NCBI GenBank assembly: GCA_002376325.1
Contig: DFMR01000166.1
Location: 1-6,275 of the forward strand
Length of the DNA: 6,275 bases
Source: Proteobacteria bacterium UBA3588
Lineage (GTDB): Bacteria > Pseudomonadota > Gammaproteobacteria > Thiohalomonadales > Thiohalomonadaceae
Reading direction: 5' to 3'
The notes beneath the pieces are model-generated. The model was given only the letters and a program-made list of their open reading frames with translations. It searched no databases and was not told the origin of the DNA. Below, piece after piece: positions 1 to 5,402 of the stretch. Made by a program: the position numbers and the translations under genes. Every line of letters starts with the position of its first letter. The first letter of the stretch is position 1.

Positions 1-191
1 AGCGGATACCGCTGAAGCTGAAAGGCTTCGACGTGGTGGCGCTCAATGTCACCAAGCTGCACAGCGATAACGTGGACCCACTCAAATATATGGGCCGCCT
101 GGCCTACTGGAAGAAGCGGGTCGAGGCGGGCGGCGGTCACTGGCGCGTGGTCAACGACCTGGAACGGCTCGACACCCTGTTGCAGAATTGA
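1..191 (+). CDS. C-terminal fragment of an unrecognised protein (5' end outside window)
   Basis: An open frame enters from the left edge (first full codon at 3) and ends with TGA at 189-191, giving 62 residues that start RIPLKLKGFDVVALN and end NDLERLDTLLQN. The segment is charged and soluble-looking, with no membrane span, and it has an aromatic stretch (KYMGRLAYWKK). Codon use is GC-rich in the third position, as in the genes on the right, so it is probably a real gene of the host. I do not recognise the family. It is the gene next to the insertion sequence, whose left end lies 14 bases after this stop codon, so the insertion spared the reading frame but separated the gene from its original downstream sequence and any terminator. 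Confidence 0.7.
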   Translation, partial: RIPLKLKGFDVVALNVTKLHSDNVDPLKYMGRLAYWKKRVEAGGGHWRVVNDLERLDTLLQN

Positions 192-205
192 ACGGCGATG
201 AGGAC

Positions 206-226
206 CAGGGCAAGATCATTATAAGT
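206..226 (+). repeat. Left terminal inverted repeat of the ISAs1 element
   Basis: This stretch reads CAGGGCAAGATCATTATAAG plus T. Compared with the reverse complement of 1405-1425 it matches at 18 of 21 positions, including the first ten, and similarity stops after base 21. Its outer end marks the junction with host DNA. Confidence 0.88.
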
Positions 227-294
227 AATTGAAAAGGGGAACCAACGGATCATTCGGCGATCAGATCGAGCATCAAGAGTGATGGAGAAATCTG

Positions 295-1410
295 ATGACG
301 GCCGATTTCATGAGCCATTTTGTGAGTGTACGGGACCCGCGGATAGAGCGTTGCAAGCGTCATGCGCTGATGGACATCCTGTTTTTGTCGATAGGCGGGG
401 TGCTGTGCGGCGCGGAAGGCTGGGAGGAAATCGAGGATTTCGGTCATGCCCGGCTGGATTGGCTGCGGAGGTATTTCCCGTTTGCCAATGGAATCCCGAA
501 GCATGACACCATCGCCCGGGTATTGAGCCGCCTGGAGCCGGAGGCGTTGCAAGCAAGCTTTATCAGCTGGGTCCAGGAGGCCAGTGAGCTGAGCGATGGC
601 GAGATTGTGGCGATAGACGGCAAGACAGTCCGACGTTCGTTTCAGAGAGGCGACAGGAAAAGCGCTATCCACATGGTCAGTGCCTGGGCCTGCCGCAATG
701 GGCTGGTGCTGGGACAGCAGAAGGTGGACAGAAAAAGTAATGAAATCACGGCCATTCCGGCCCTGCTGGAGTTGCTGGCGCTCAAGGGCAGCATCGTGAC
801 CATTGATGCGATGGGGACCCAGCGGGAGATTGCCGAGGTCATCGCGGCCAAAGGGGCGGATTATGTGTTGGCGCTCAAGGGCAATCAGCCGACCCTGGCC
901 GAAGAGGTTGAGGCGCTGTTCACCCATCCGCTTCCCAGAGGGTTTAGCGAACAGCTCAGTGAGGAGCGGATTGAGGCCGGGCACGGACGGATAGAGTCAC
1001 GGCAATACCGCCAAATCCTGTTGGGAAAGCCGGGCCTCCCCGCGGCGGCAGGCTGGGTTGGACTAAAGAGCGTAGTGGAAGTCACCTCCACACGCGATGA
1101 GGGAGAGCGTTCATGCACCGAGCGGCGCTATTACATCACTTCCTGTCCGCTGGACGTGGAGACGGTGGCCGGGGCGGTGCGCCATCATTGGGGCATCGAG
1201 AATCGGCTTCACTGGGTACTGGATGTGACGTTCCGGGAAGACGAGTCCCGCATCCGCCGGGGCAATGGGGCGGAAGTCATGAGTGTGCTGCGGCGATTGA
1301 CGCTTAACCTCCTGAAACAGAACACCACCTCCAATGCCAGCATGAAGCGCAAGCGCAAAATCGCCGCCCTCGATGATACCTTGCGTTCACAAATTATTGC
1401 CGGGATTTAA
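295..1410 (+). CDS. ISAs1-family DDE transposase
   Basis: This 371-residue protein cuts and joins the ends of its own insertion sequence. The N-terminal region (about residues 14-95) has the family's DPR(I/R)...LxDILFLSIGGVLCGAEGWEEIEDFG-type helical domain. The RNase H-like catalytic core follows, with likely acidic residues D108 (AIDGKT), D171 (TIDAMGTQ) and E302 (HHWGIEN). The conserved C-terminal block is LHWVLDVTFREDESRIRRGN. The length is full for the family and there is no internal stop or frameshift. The ATG at 295 is preceded by GGAGA at 284-288, six bases away, which supports this start. The stop codon (1408-1410) lies inside the right inverted repeat, a compact arrangement. Related proteins are often annotated as H-repeat-associated or ISAs1 transposase. 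The DDE assignments come from motif recognition, not alignment. Confidence 0.95.
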   Translation: MTADFMSHFVSVRDPRIERCKRHALMDILFLSIGGVLCGAEGWEEIEDFGHARLDWLRRYFPFANGIPKHDTIARVLSRLEPEALQASFISWVQEASELSDGEIVAIDGKTVRRSFQRGDRKSAIHMVSAWACRNGLVLGQQKVDRKSNEITAIPALLELLALKGSIVTIDAMGTQREIAEVIAAKGADYVLALKGNQPTLAEEVEALFTHPLPRGFSEQLSEERIEAGHGRIESRQYRQILLGKPGLPAAAGWVGLKSVVEVTSTRDEGERSCTERRYYITSCPLDVETVAGAVRHHWGIENRLHWVLDVTFREDESRIRRGNGAEVMSVLRRLTLNLLKQNTTSNASMKRKRKIAALDDTLRSQIIAGI

Positions 1411-1425
1411 AATGCTCTTGCCCTG
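1405..1425 (-). repeat. Right terminal inverted repeat of the ISAs1 element
   Basis: Read on the minus strand from 1425 it begins CAGGGCAAGAGCATTTTAAA. It mirrors the left repeat with three mismatches, and it overlaps the last two codons and the stop codon of the transposase. Confidence 0.88.
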
Positions 1426-1431
1426 CTGATA

Positions 1432-1443
1432 GCGCCGCGGCGC
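1432..1443. repeat. Perfect 12-bp GC palindrome upstream of the tRNA promoter
   Basis: GCGCCGCGGCGC equals its own reverse complement. It lies between the right end of the insertion sequence and the -35 box at 1445. It could be a protein site or chance in GC-rich DNA; nothing else in the sequence decides. Confidence 0.35.
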
Positions 1444-1444
1444 C

Positions 1445-1473
1445 TTGACAACCGGCGCCCCGATCCGGACAAT
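1445..1473 (+). promoter_or_regulatory. Predicted sigma70 promoter of the tRNA-Met gene
   Basis: A perfect -35 hexamer TTGACA (1445-1450) is followed by a 17-base spacer and GACAAT (1468-1473), which matches the -10 consensus at four of six positions. Transcription would begin near 1480, about 30 bases before the mature tRNA. No other gene lies between this promoter and the tRNA. It is the best promoter match I see in the window. Confidence 0.65.
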
Positions 1474-1486
1474 TGCCGTTCTTTTC

Positions 1487-1501
1487 TGGGGCTCTGCCCC
1501 A
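1487..1501 (+). other. Small hairpin in the tRNA precursor leader
   Basis: TGGGGC (1487-1492) pairs with GCCCCA (1496-1501) around a TCT loop. It falls between the predicted transcription start and the tRNA 5' end, so it would be in the leader removed by RNase P. There is no T-run after it, so it is not a convincing terminator. Confidence 0.35.
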
Positions 1502-1509
1502 ACCCCATT

Positions 1510-1586
1510 GGCTACGTAGCTCAGCTGGTTAGAGCACAGCACTCATAATGCTGGGGTCCTCAGTTCGATTCTGAGCGTAGCCACCA
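1510..1586 (+). tRNA. Elongator tRNA-Met (anticodon CAT)
   Basis: A 77-nt cloverleaf folds without mismatches in the stems. The acceptor GGCTACG (1510-1516) pairs with CGTAGCC (1576-1582), the anticodon stem CAGCA with TGCTG, and the T stem CTCAG with CTGAG. The loop CTCATAA carries anticodon CAT (1544-1546), and the CCA end is encoded (1584-1586). The first acceptor pair is G-C and the overall sequence resembles elongator tRNA-Met of enterobacteria (GGCTACGTAGCTCAG start). It is not the initiator, which lacks the 1-72 pair, nor the tRNA-Ile2 type. A decayed integrase ends three bases beyond its 3' end, so the 3' half of the gene probably served as an attachment site. Confidence 0.96.
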
Positions 1587-1588
1587 TA

Positions 1589-1840
1589 TTTCTCTAGTAG
1601 CTTCCAGCAGTTACGAAATACGCCGCCCTTGTCAGGCACTCCGAAGTAGCACGGGTACCGGACTTTTGCCGGGGTTTTCCCCGCACACCTTTTCGGCCGC
1701 TTCGATCAGGTTGGTCAGTTCCGCCGCAGATTAGTGCGCGGTTACGCGACTGCTCTTGTGCCGGAGTGTAGGTCTTGCCGATCTTCGAAACTCACCCCGG
1801 CGACCCTCAGGCATCGCCCAAGCGTATGTTTCAGATCATG
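1589..1840 (-). pseudogene. Decayed C-terminus of a tyrosine recombinase (tRNA-associated integrase)
   Basis: Read on the minus strand, three frames give adjoining pieces of an integrase catalytic domain. Positions 1840-1769 encode HDLKHTLGRCL followed by RVAGVSFEDRQDL. After a 2-base shift, 1766-1734 encode LRHKSSRVTAH. Next comes TAA (1733-1731), then 1730-1635 encode SAAELTNLIEAAEKVC and GENPGKSPVPVLLRSA. A further shift opens GVPDKGGVFRNCWKLLEK (1642-1589). In intact relatives the order is HDLxHT...EDRQDLLGHKS...THYSAAEL, so the TAA stands exactly where the nucleophilic tyrosine codon belongs. The N-terminal domain and the first catalytic arginine region are not recognisable. The gene pointed toward the tRNA 3' end, the usual integrase-attL layout. 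It cannot make an active enzyme. Confidence 0.8.
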
Positions 1841-2304
1841 CCCCGGACTTTCCGGAAAGCTTCGGTGTGAATTGCGTTCAAAAGTGATCCGTTTCTAGCC
1901 TATATTTGCACTCGCAATCGATCCGATTCCCGCGAGGTAAGTTGCGCCGCAGTGCTACTTTATGCGCGATTGCACAAGTCAACGAATGACGTAAATGCTG
2001 GTTCAATATTCGGCGCAATTCAACATCGTGCTGACCGAAAGATTGAACGGGCTACTTTGTGCGTTTAATTATGATCCATGCGACATACAGCCAACCACCA
2101 CACGGCGCAAAATTGAATGCGCGGGGATGGACAAGGTTTGACGCGCAGCAACGCACTGGCCAGCTTGGTGCAAGACACCAACACTGAATAGGCACCGGAT
2201 GCAACGCACTGTAAATGCACTATTTGACGTTGCGGGTCCGCCCGCACCGGCGCGGTGCTGTTGGTGGTGTTCACATGCCGGGCACGATATTTAAGCTAAA
2301 TTCT
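1841..2304. other. Gene-free stretch with short repeats and hairpins
   Basis: I find no convincing gene here. The piece next to the integrase remnant (about 1841-1900, minus strand) may hold more decayed integrase. Visible structure is limited to a perfect palindrome CTTTCCGGAAAG (1848-1859), an 11-bp direct repeat GCAACGCACTG (2148-2158 and 2201-2211) and two overlapping GC hairpins (2232-2258). A 69-residue minus-strand frame (2274-2065) and a 48-residue plus-strand frame (1995-2141) are open but resemble nothing I know. The stretch is best read as decayed island DNA between the old attachment site and the ArsR-rhodanese gene. Confidence 0.55.
2232..2258. other. Overlapping GC-rich hairpins downstream of the ArsR-rhodanese gene
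   Basis: GCGGG (2232-2236) pairs with CCCGC (2241-2245) around TCCG, and GCACCG (2244-2249) pairs with CGGTGC (2253-2258) around GCG. The two share bases and cannot both form fully. They lie about 46 bases past the stop of the minus-strand gene, where a terminator would be expected, but there is no T-run on either strand. This makes it a weak candidate for transcription end or RNA stabilisation. Confidence 0.3.
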
Positions 2305-2985
2305 TTACTCGTTCGCTTTTTGCGCCGGAGCAGTTTCAATTGGCAGGCCTGCCTGCTTCCATTCGGGAAAACCGTCTTCGAGTCGCCGTGCGTCGAAGCC
2401 CCCCTGTCTCAAACGGGCGACTGCATCGTAAGCGAGCACACAATACGGACCACGACAGTATGCGACCACTTCCGTGTCATGCGGAAAATCGGCCAAGTGT
2501 TTCTCTAGTTGAGACAGCGGTACGTTAAGCGCACCCGGCACATGACCCGCCGCGTACTCCTCCGCAGGGCGCACATCAATCACCGTGACCAATCCATCCC
2601 GTGCACGGTTGAGGAGTTCCTGTGCCGGTATGGGCTCAAGGCTGTCTTTTACAGTGAGGTAGGTATTGACCAGCCGCGTGACTTCGGCGAGATGTGCCTC
2701 GGCCACGCGCCGCACGCATTCGAACAATTGCACGACATCGTCGCCGGAAAGACGGTAATGGACGTGCTGTCCGTCCTTGCGTGCCGCGACCAGACCGGCC
2801 TGGCGTAGCTGTTGCAGATGTTGCGACGTATTGGCGACCGTCATGCCGGATACCTTCGCCAGGGCCTCGACGCTACGCTCGCCTTGGGCAAGGAACTCGA
2901 TGAGTTCCAGTCGATTGCCGTTACTGAGCGCCTTGCCGACGCGGGCAAATTCGGCAAAAAGGTCCTGCTTGAAATTGGTGGACAT
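2305..2985 (-). CDS. ArsR-family repressor fused to a rhodanese domain
   Basis: The 226-residue protein has two parts. Residues about 8-105 form an ArsR/SmtB winged helix, with NGNRLELIEFLA and recognition region SGMTVANTSQHLQQLRQAGLV, then wing DGQHVHYRLS. Residues about 118-217 form a single rhodanese domain (VIDVRPAEEYAAGHVPGALN) with active-site loop CRGPYC, the sulfur-carrying cysteine being C177 and a second cysteine C182. The only cysteine in the DNA-binding part is C90 (LFECVRR). The classic arsenite-binding CVC motif of ArsR is absent. Rhodaneses move sulfane sulfur, so the protein may sense sulfur or thiol state, or arsenic via these cysteines; this is inference. GAGG lies 11 bases before the ATG on the minus strand. 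It is divergent from the ArsS-type operon and is the likely regulator of it and of itself. Confidence 0.93.
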   Translation of the reverse strand: MSTNFKQDLFAEFARVGKALSNGNRLELIEFLAQGERSVEALAKVSGMTVANTSQHLQQLRQAGLVAARKDGQHVHYRLSGDDVVQLFECVRRVAEAHLAEVTRLVNTYLTVKDSLEPIPAQELLNRARDGLVTVIDVRPAEEYAAGHVPGALNVPLSQLEKHLADFPHDTEVVAYCRGPYCVLAYDAVARLRQGGFDARRLEDGFPEWKQAGLPIETAPAQKANE

Positions 2986-3007
2986 GCTGACTTGAGCCTC
3001 GCAACGC

Positions 3008-3042
3008 TATATATTCAATAAACTACTTGAACGAAGTATAAC
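3008..3042. promoter_or_regulatory. Candidate shared operator and overlapping divergent promoters
   Basis: TTCAA (3014-3018) and TTGAA (3027-3031) form an inverted repeat with an 8-base centre. A second dyad, TACTT-GAACG-AAGTA (3024-3038), overlaps it. On the plus strand, TTCAAT (3014-3019), a 17-base spacer and TATAAC (3037-3042) could be the operon promoter; TATAAC matches the -10 consensus at five of six positions. On the minus strand, TATATA (3013-3008) with TTCGTT (3035-3030) 16 bases upstream could drive the repressor gene. The dyads sit within both spacers, so one bound repressor could block both directions. ArsR proteins typically bind AT-rich 12-2-12-type imperfect repeats in such places. 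The -35 boxes are poor and none of this is proven. Confidence 0.45.
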
Positions 3043-3118
3043 TTGTCTATCGCCAAACCCGAATGATCATGCAGAGTAATTTGGTAAAGTATGCACACTG
3101 AAATCCAATGTAATTCAT

Positions 3119-3123
3119 GGTGA
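3119..3123 (+). promoter_or_regulatory. Probable ribosome binding site of the ArsS-type gene
   Basis: GGTGA ends seven bases before the ATG at 3131. Two nearby ATGs (3117 and 3123) are out of frame with the protein, so this site supports 3131 as the start and not a longer protein. Confidence 0.5.
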
Positions 3124-3130
3124 TGCCCTT

Positions 3131-4093
3131 ATGCTGGCAACCCTCCCACACCTGCTTGGCGACACATTCCCGCCCCTAAAGCGAGGTGATGCCTTGCAAA
3201 CCATCCAGGTCAATCTCGGTTACCGTTGCAATCAATCCTGCCTCCACTGCCATGTGGGCGCGGGACCGAATCGGACCGAGGAGATGTCGGCGCAGACCGT
3301 TGAGCAGGTGATCGCCGTTCTCGAGCGCCAGCGGCCGGCGACGCTCGACCTGACCGGCGGTGCCCCGGAACTCAACCCCCATTTCCGCCGCCTGGTCCGA
3401 GCCGCGCGGGGCCTGGACATTCACGTCATCGACCGCTGCAATCTCACGGTGCTGGAGGAACCTGGGCAGGAGGCGCTCGCCGGATTCCTGGCCGAGCAGG
3501 AGGTCGAGGTCGTTGCCTCCCTGCCTTGCTATCTCGAAGAAAATGTCGACGGCCAGCGCGGCAAAGGGGTATTTGCCGGCAGCCTCCGCGGCCTGCGCCG
3601 GCTCAACGCGCTGGGATATGGCCGCGAGGGAACCGGCCTGCTGCTCAATCTCGTCTACAACCCTACCGGGCCTTTCCTGCCGCCGCCGCAGCGACAGCTT
3701 GAGCAGGACTACCGCCGCACCTTGGCGACGCAATACGACGTGTTCTTCAACCACCTGCTGACCCTGACCAACCTGCCGATCAAGCGGTTCGGCAGCACCC
3801 TGTTGTCCGAAGGGCGCTTCGAGGCGTATCTGAGCCTGCTCAAAGAGGCGTTCCAGCCGCAGAACCTGGCGCAGGTCATGTGCCGGTCGCTGGTCAGCGT
3901 CGACTGGCAAGGGCGGCTGTACGACTGCGATTTCAACCAGATGCTCGATCTGCCACTACAGGCGGCCGGACGGCATCGACACATCAGCGAGCTTGCCCAC
4001 ATCGACCTGTCCGACAACCCGATTGCCGTGGCCGATCACTGCTTCGGCTGCACCGCGGGCCAGGGTTCGAGTTGCGGCGGTGCCCTGACGTGA
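3131..4093 (+). CDS. arsS: Radical SAM/Cys-rich protein, arsenosugar biosynthesis ArsS type
   Basis: The 320-residue protein has a radical SAM domain whose CxxxCxxC motif (C33, C37, C40 in YRCNQSCLHCH) would hold the [4Fe-4S] cluster that cleaves S-adenosylmethionine. The SAM-binding region DLTGGAPELNPHF lies at residues 73-85. The C-terminal part (about 190-320) is the family's Cys-rich DUF3641-type domain, with CRSLVSVDWQGRLYDCDFNQ (C251, C266) and HCFGCTAGQGSSCGG (C304, C307, C315). This architecture is the radical SAM/selenodomain family, for which ArsS is the characterised function: joining the SAM-derived 5'-deoxyadenosyl group to a methylated arsenical on the way to arsenosugars. Some relatives carry selenocysteine near the C-terminus; here the positions are cysteine. 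It is the first gene of the operon, and its TGA overlaps the next GTG start by four bases. The exact substrate in this organism is inferred. Confidence 0.88.
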   Translation: MLATLPHLLGDTFPPLKRGDALQTIQVNLGYRCNQSCLHCHVGAGPNRTEEMSAQTVEQVIAVLERQRPATLDLTGGAPELNPHFRRLVRAARGLDIHVIDRCNLTVLEEPGQEALAGFLAEQEVEVVASLPCYLEENVDGQRGKGVFAGSLRGLRRLNALGYGREGTGLLLNLVYNPTGPFLPPPQRQLEQDYRRTLATQYDVFFNHLLTLTNLPIKRFGSTLLSEGRFEAYLSLLKEAFQPQNLAQVMCRSLVSVDWQGRLYDCDFNQMLDLPLQAAGRHRHISELAHIDLSDNPIAVADHCFGCTAGQGSSCGGALT

Positions 4094-4770
4094 GACGACA
4101 CATATCGATTGTCATCCCGGCGCTCAACGAAGCGGCGGCGATTACGCGCACCCTGCAACGGCTGCAAGCCATGCGCGGCCGCGGCCACGAGGTGATCGTG
4201 GTCGACGGCGGCAGCGGCGACGATACCGTCGCCCGTGCCGAACCGCTGGCTGATCGCATACTGCACAGCGAACGTGGGCGTGCCGCGCAGATGAACGCCG
4301 GGGCGGCGGCGGCAATGGGCGACATCGTGTGGTTTCTCCACGCCGATACGCTGGCACCGGACAACGGCGATCTCCACGTGCTGGCGGCACTGGCCGACCC
4401 GACATCCCTGTGGGGCCGCTTTTCGGTGCGGCTCAGCGGCCGTCATCTCCTGTTCCGGTTTATTGAGGCCATGATGAATCTGCGCTCCTGTCTCAGCGGC
4501 ATCGCCACCGGCGACCAAGGGATCTTCGTACGCCGCGGGACCTTCACCGCCGTCGGCGGCTACCCGCGACAGCCGCTGATGGAGGACATCGCCTTGAGCA
4601 GGCGGCTGCGCCGGCTCGGGCGCCCGCGCTGCCTGCGCAGCCGACTCGTCACCTCCAGCCGCCGCTGGGAGCAGCGGGGCGTCGTGCGCACCGTCATGCT
4701 CATGTGGCGATTGCGCTTCCTCTACATGCTCGGGGCCGATCCCGCCCGTCTGGCACGACAGTACCGATAG
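4090..4770 (+). CDS. Family 2 glycosyltransferase (rSAM/selenodomain-associated transferase 2)
   Basis: This 226-residue GT-A-fold protein begins ISIVIPALNEAAAI, the nucleotide-sugar-binding start of family 2 glycosyltransferases. It has VIVVDGGSGDDT (35-46), the metal-binding DxD-like HADT (D86), GDQGIFVRR (141-149) and the acceptor-side MEDIALSRRL (164-173). Size and motifs fit the TIGR04283 group, which is found beside radical SAM/Cys-rich proteins like the preceding gene. I chose the GTG at 4090, which overlaps the previous stop as GTGA, because the VIPALNE motif begins a few residues later and the frame upstream only shadows the previous gene. No signal peptide or clear membrane span is seen. 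The acceptor is unknown; transfer of a sugar to the ArsS product is a reasonable inference. Confidence 0.88.
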   Translation: MRRHISIVIPALNEAAAITRTLQRLQAMRGRGHEVIVVDGGSGDDTVARAEPLADRILHSERGRAAQMNAGAAAAMGDIVWFLHADTLAPDNGDLHVLAALADPTSLWGRFSVRLSGRHLLFRFIEAMMNLRSCLSGIATGDQGIFVRRGTFTAVGGYPRQPLMEDIALSRRLRRLGRPRCLRSRLVTSSRRWEQRGVVRTVMLMWRLRFLYMLGADPARLARQYR

Positions 4771-4772
4771 CC

Positions 4773-5402
4773 ATGGCGGAAACGGGCCGCATCCAGGTCT
4801 TTGCCAAGGCGCCGCTCCCGGGGCTGGCCAAGACGCGCCTGATCCCCGCGCTGGGCGCGAAAGGTGCGGCAGCGCTGCAAGAGCAATTTATCCGACGCAC
4901 CCTGACTACCGCCACGGCAACCGAAATGGCCACTGAGCTGTGGTGCCTTCCCGATCCGACGCACCCCTATTTCGTTGCCTGCCGCGAGGAGTTCGGTGTC
5001 CACCTCCGCTGTCAGCAAGGAACCGATCTGGGCGGGCGTATGCGTCGCGCGCTGGACACGGGGCTCGCCGACGGCGGACCTGTGATTCTCGTCGGCACCG
5101 ATTGTCCGGATCTGACGGCGCAGGATATGCAAGAGGCGCACAACGCCCTTGCCGGGGACTGTGCCGTCGCCCTCGGCCCGGCCGAAGACGGCGGCTACTA
5201 CCTCATCGGCCTGCGGCGTCCCCTTGCCGCGCTGTTCCACGACATGCCCTGGGGAACTTCCGCCGTACTGCCGCAGACGCGGCGGCGCCTGCGCGAAGCC
5301 GGCGTACGCTGGCACGAACTGTCGGTCCGGCGCGATATCGATACGCCAGAGGATCTAGCCCACCTCGCCGCGACAGGGAATACCGCATGCGCCGCAAACT
5401 GA
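4773..5402 (+). CDS. GT-A-fold transferase, DUF2064 (rSAM/selenodomain-associated transferase 1)
   Basis: The 209-residue protein carries VFAKAPLPGLAKTRL (9-23), the basic nucleotide-binding motif seen in sugar-nucleotide transferases of this fold. It also has LGGRM (86-90), VGTDCPDL (107-114), GPAEDGGYYLIGL (135-147) and DIDTPEDL (188-195). These mark the TIGR04282/DUF2064 group, related in fold to CofC-like nucleotidyltransferases. The ATG at 4773, two bases after the previous stop, is preferred: the upstream extension of the frame to 4704 overlaps the glycosyltransferase and lies before the conserved start. There is no good Shine-Dalgarno site, so translation probably depends on coupling to the gene before. 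Its reaction is not established; activating or transferring a sugar or nucleotide in the same pathway is inferred from its conserved company with ArsS-type proteins. Confidence 0.87.
   Translation: MAETGRIQVFAKAPLPGLAKTRLIPALGAKGAAALQEQFIRRTLTTATATEMATELWCLPDPTHPYFVACREEFGVHLRCQQGTDLGGRMRRALDTGLADGGPVILVGTDCPDLTAQDMQEAHNALAGDCAVALGPAEDGGYYLIGLRRPLAALFHDMPWGTSAVLPQTRRRLREAGVRWHELSVRRDIDTPEDLAHLAATGNTACAAN

Larger units (their letters stand above)
206..1425 (+). mobile_element. Complete ISAs1-family insertion sequence, 1220 bp
   Basis: The element is bounded by terminal inverted repeats that both begin CAGGGCAAGA (left end at 206, right end at 1425 on the opposite strand). It encloses one intact transposase gene that fills most of its length. 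Size and layout fit the ISAs1 family (about 1.2-1.4 kb, one ORF, ends starting CAGGG). The bases just outside are cgatgaggac on the left and ctgatagcgc on the right. These do not match, so the 8-10 bp target duplication usual for the family is not visible. The right end lies 19 bases upstream of the -35 box of the tRNA-Met promoter. The element may still be able to move, since both ends and the transposase are intact. Confidence 0.9.

Noticed and set aside
250..984. Long minus-strand open frame opposite the transposase
   Set aside because: It is antisense to an intact, clearly recognised transposase and has no domain of its own; a by-product of GC-rich codon use.
196..1435. Target-site duplication around the insertion sequence
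   Set aside because: The flanks cgatgaggac and ctgatagcgc share no direct repeat of useful length at the repeat-defined ends.
1671..1683. GGGG-TTTT-CCCC hairpin as a tRNA terminator
   Set aside because: It lies about 85 bases past the tRNA, has a short stem and no T-run, and falls within integrase remnant coding sequence.
1995..2141. 48-residue plus-strand open frame starting MLVQYSAQFN
   Set aside because: Short, no ribosome binding site, no known similarity. It lies in decayed DNA.
2065..2274. 69-residue minus-strand open frame downstream of the ArsR-rhodanese gene
   Set aside because: No recognisable domain, unusual composition rich in Cys, Ser and Ala, and no clear ribosome site. It overlaps the GC hairpins and is more likely chance.
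1841..2304. Integron attachment site or CRISPR-like array
   Set aside because: There are only two copies of an 11-bp repeat, with no regular spacing and no paired core sites of the attC type.
3880..4089. N-terminal extension of the family 2 glycosyltransferase upstream of 4090
   Set aside because: The extension fully overlaps the end of the ArsS-type gene and is arginine-rich shadow sequence. The conserved VIPALNE start fits GTG at 4090.
4704..4772. Upstream start for the DUF2064 gene
   Set aside because: It overlaps the glycosyltransferase and adds 23 residues before the family's usual beginning. ATG 4773 follows the previous stop by two bases.
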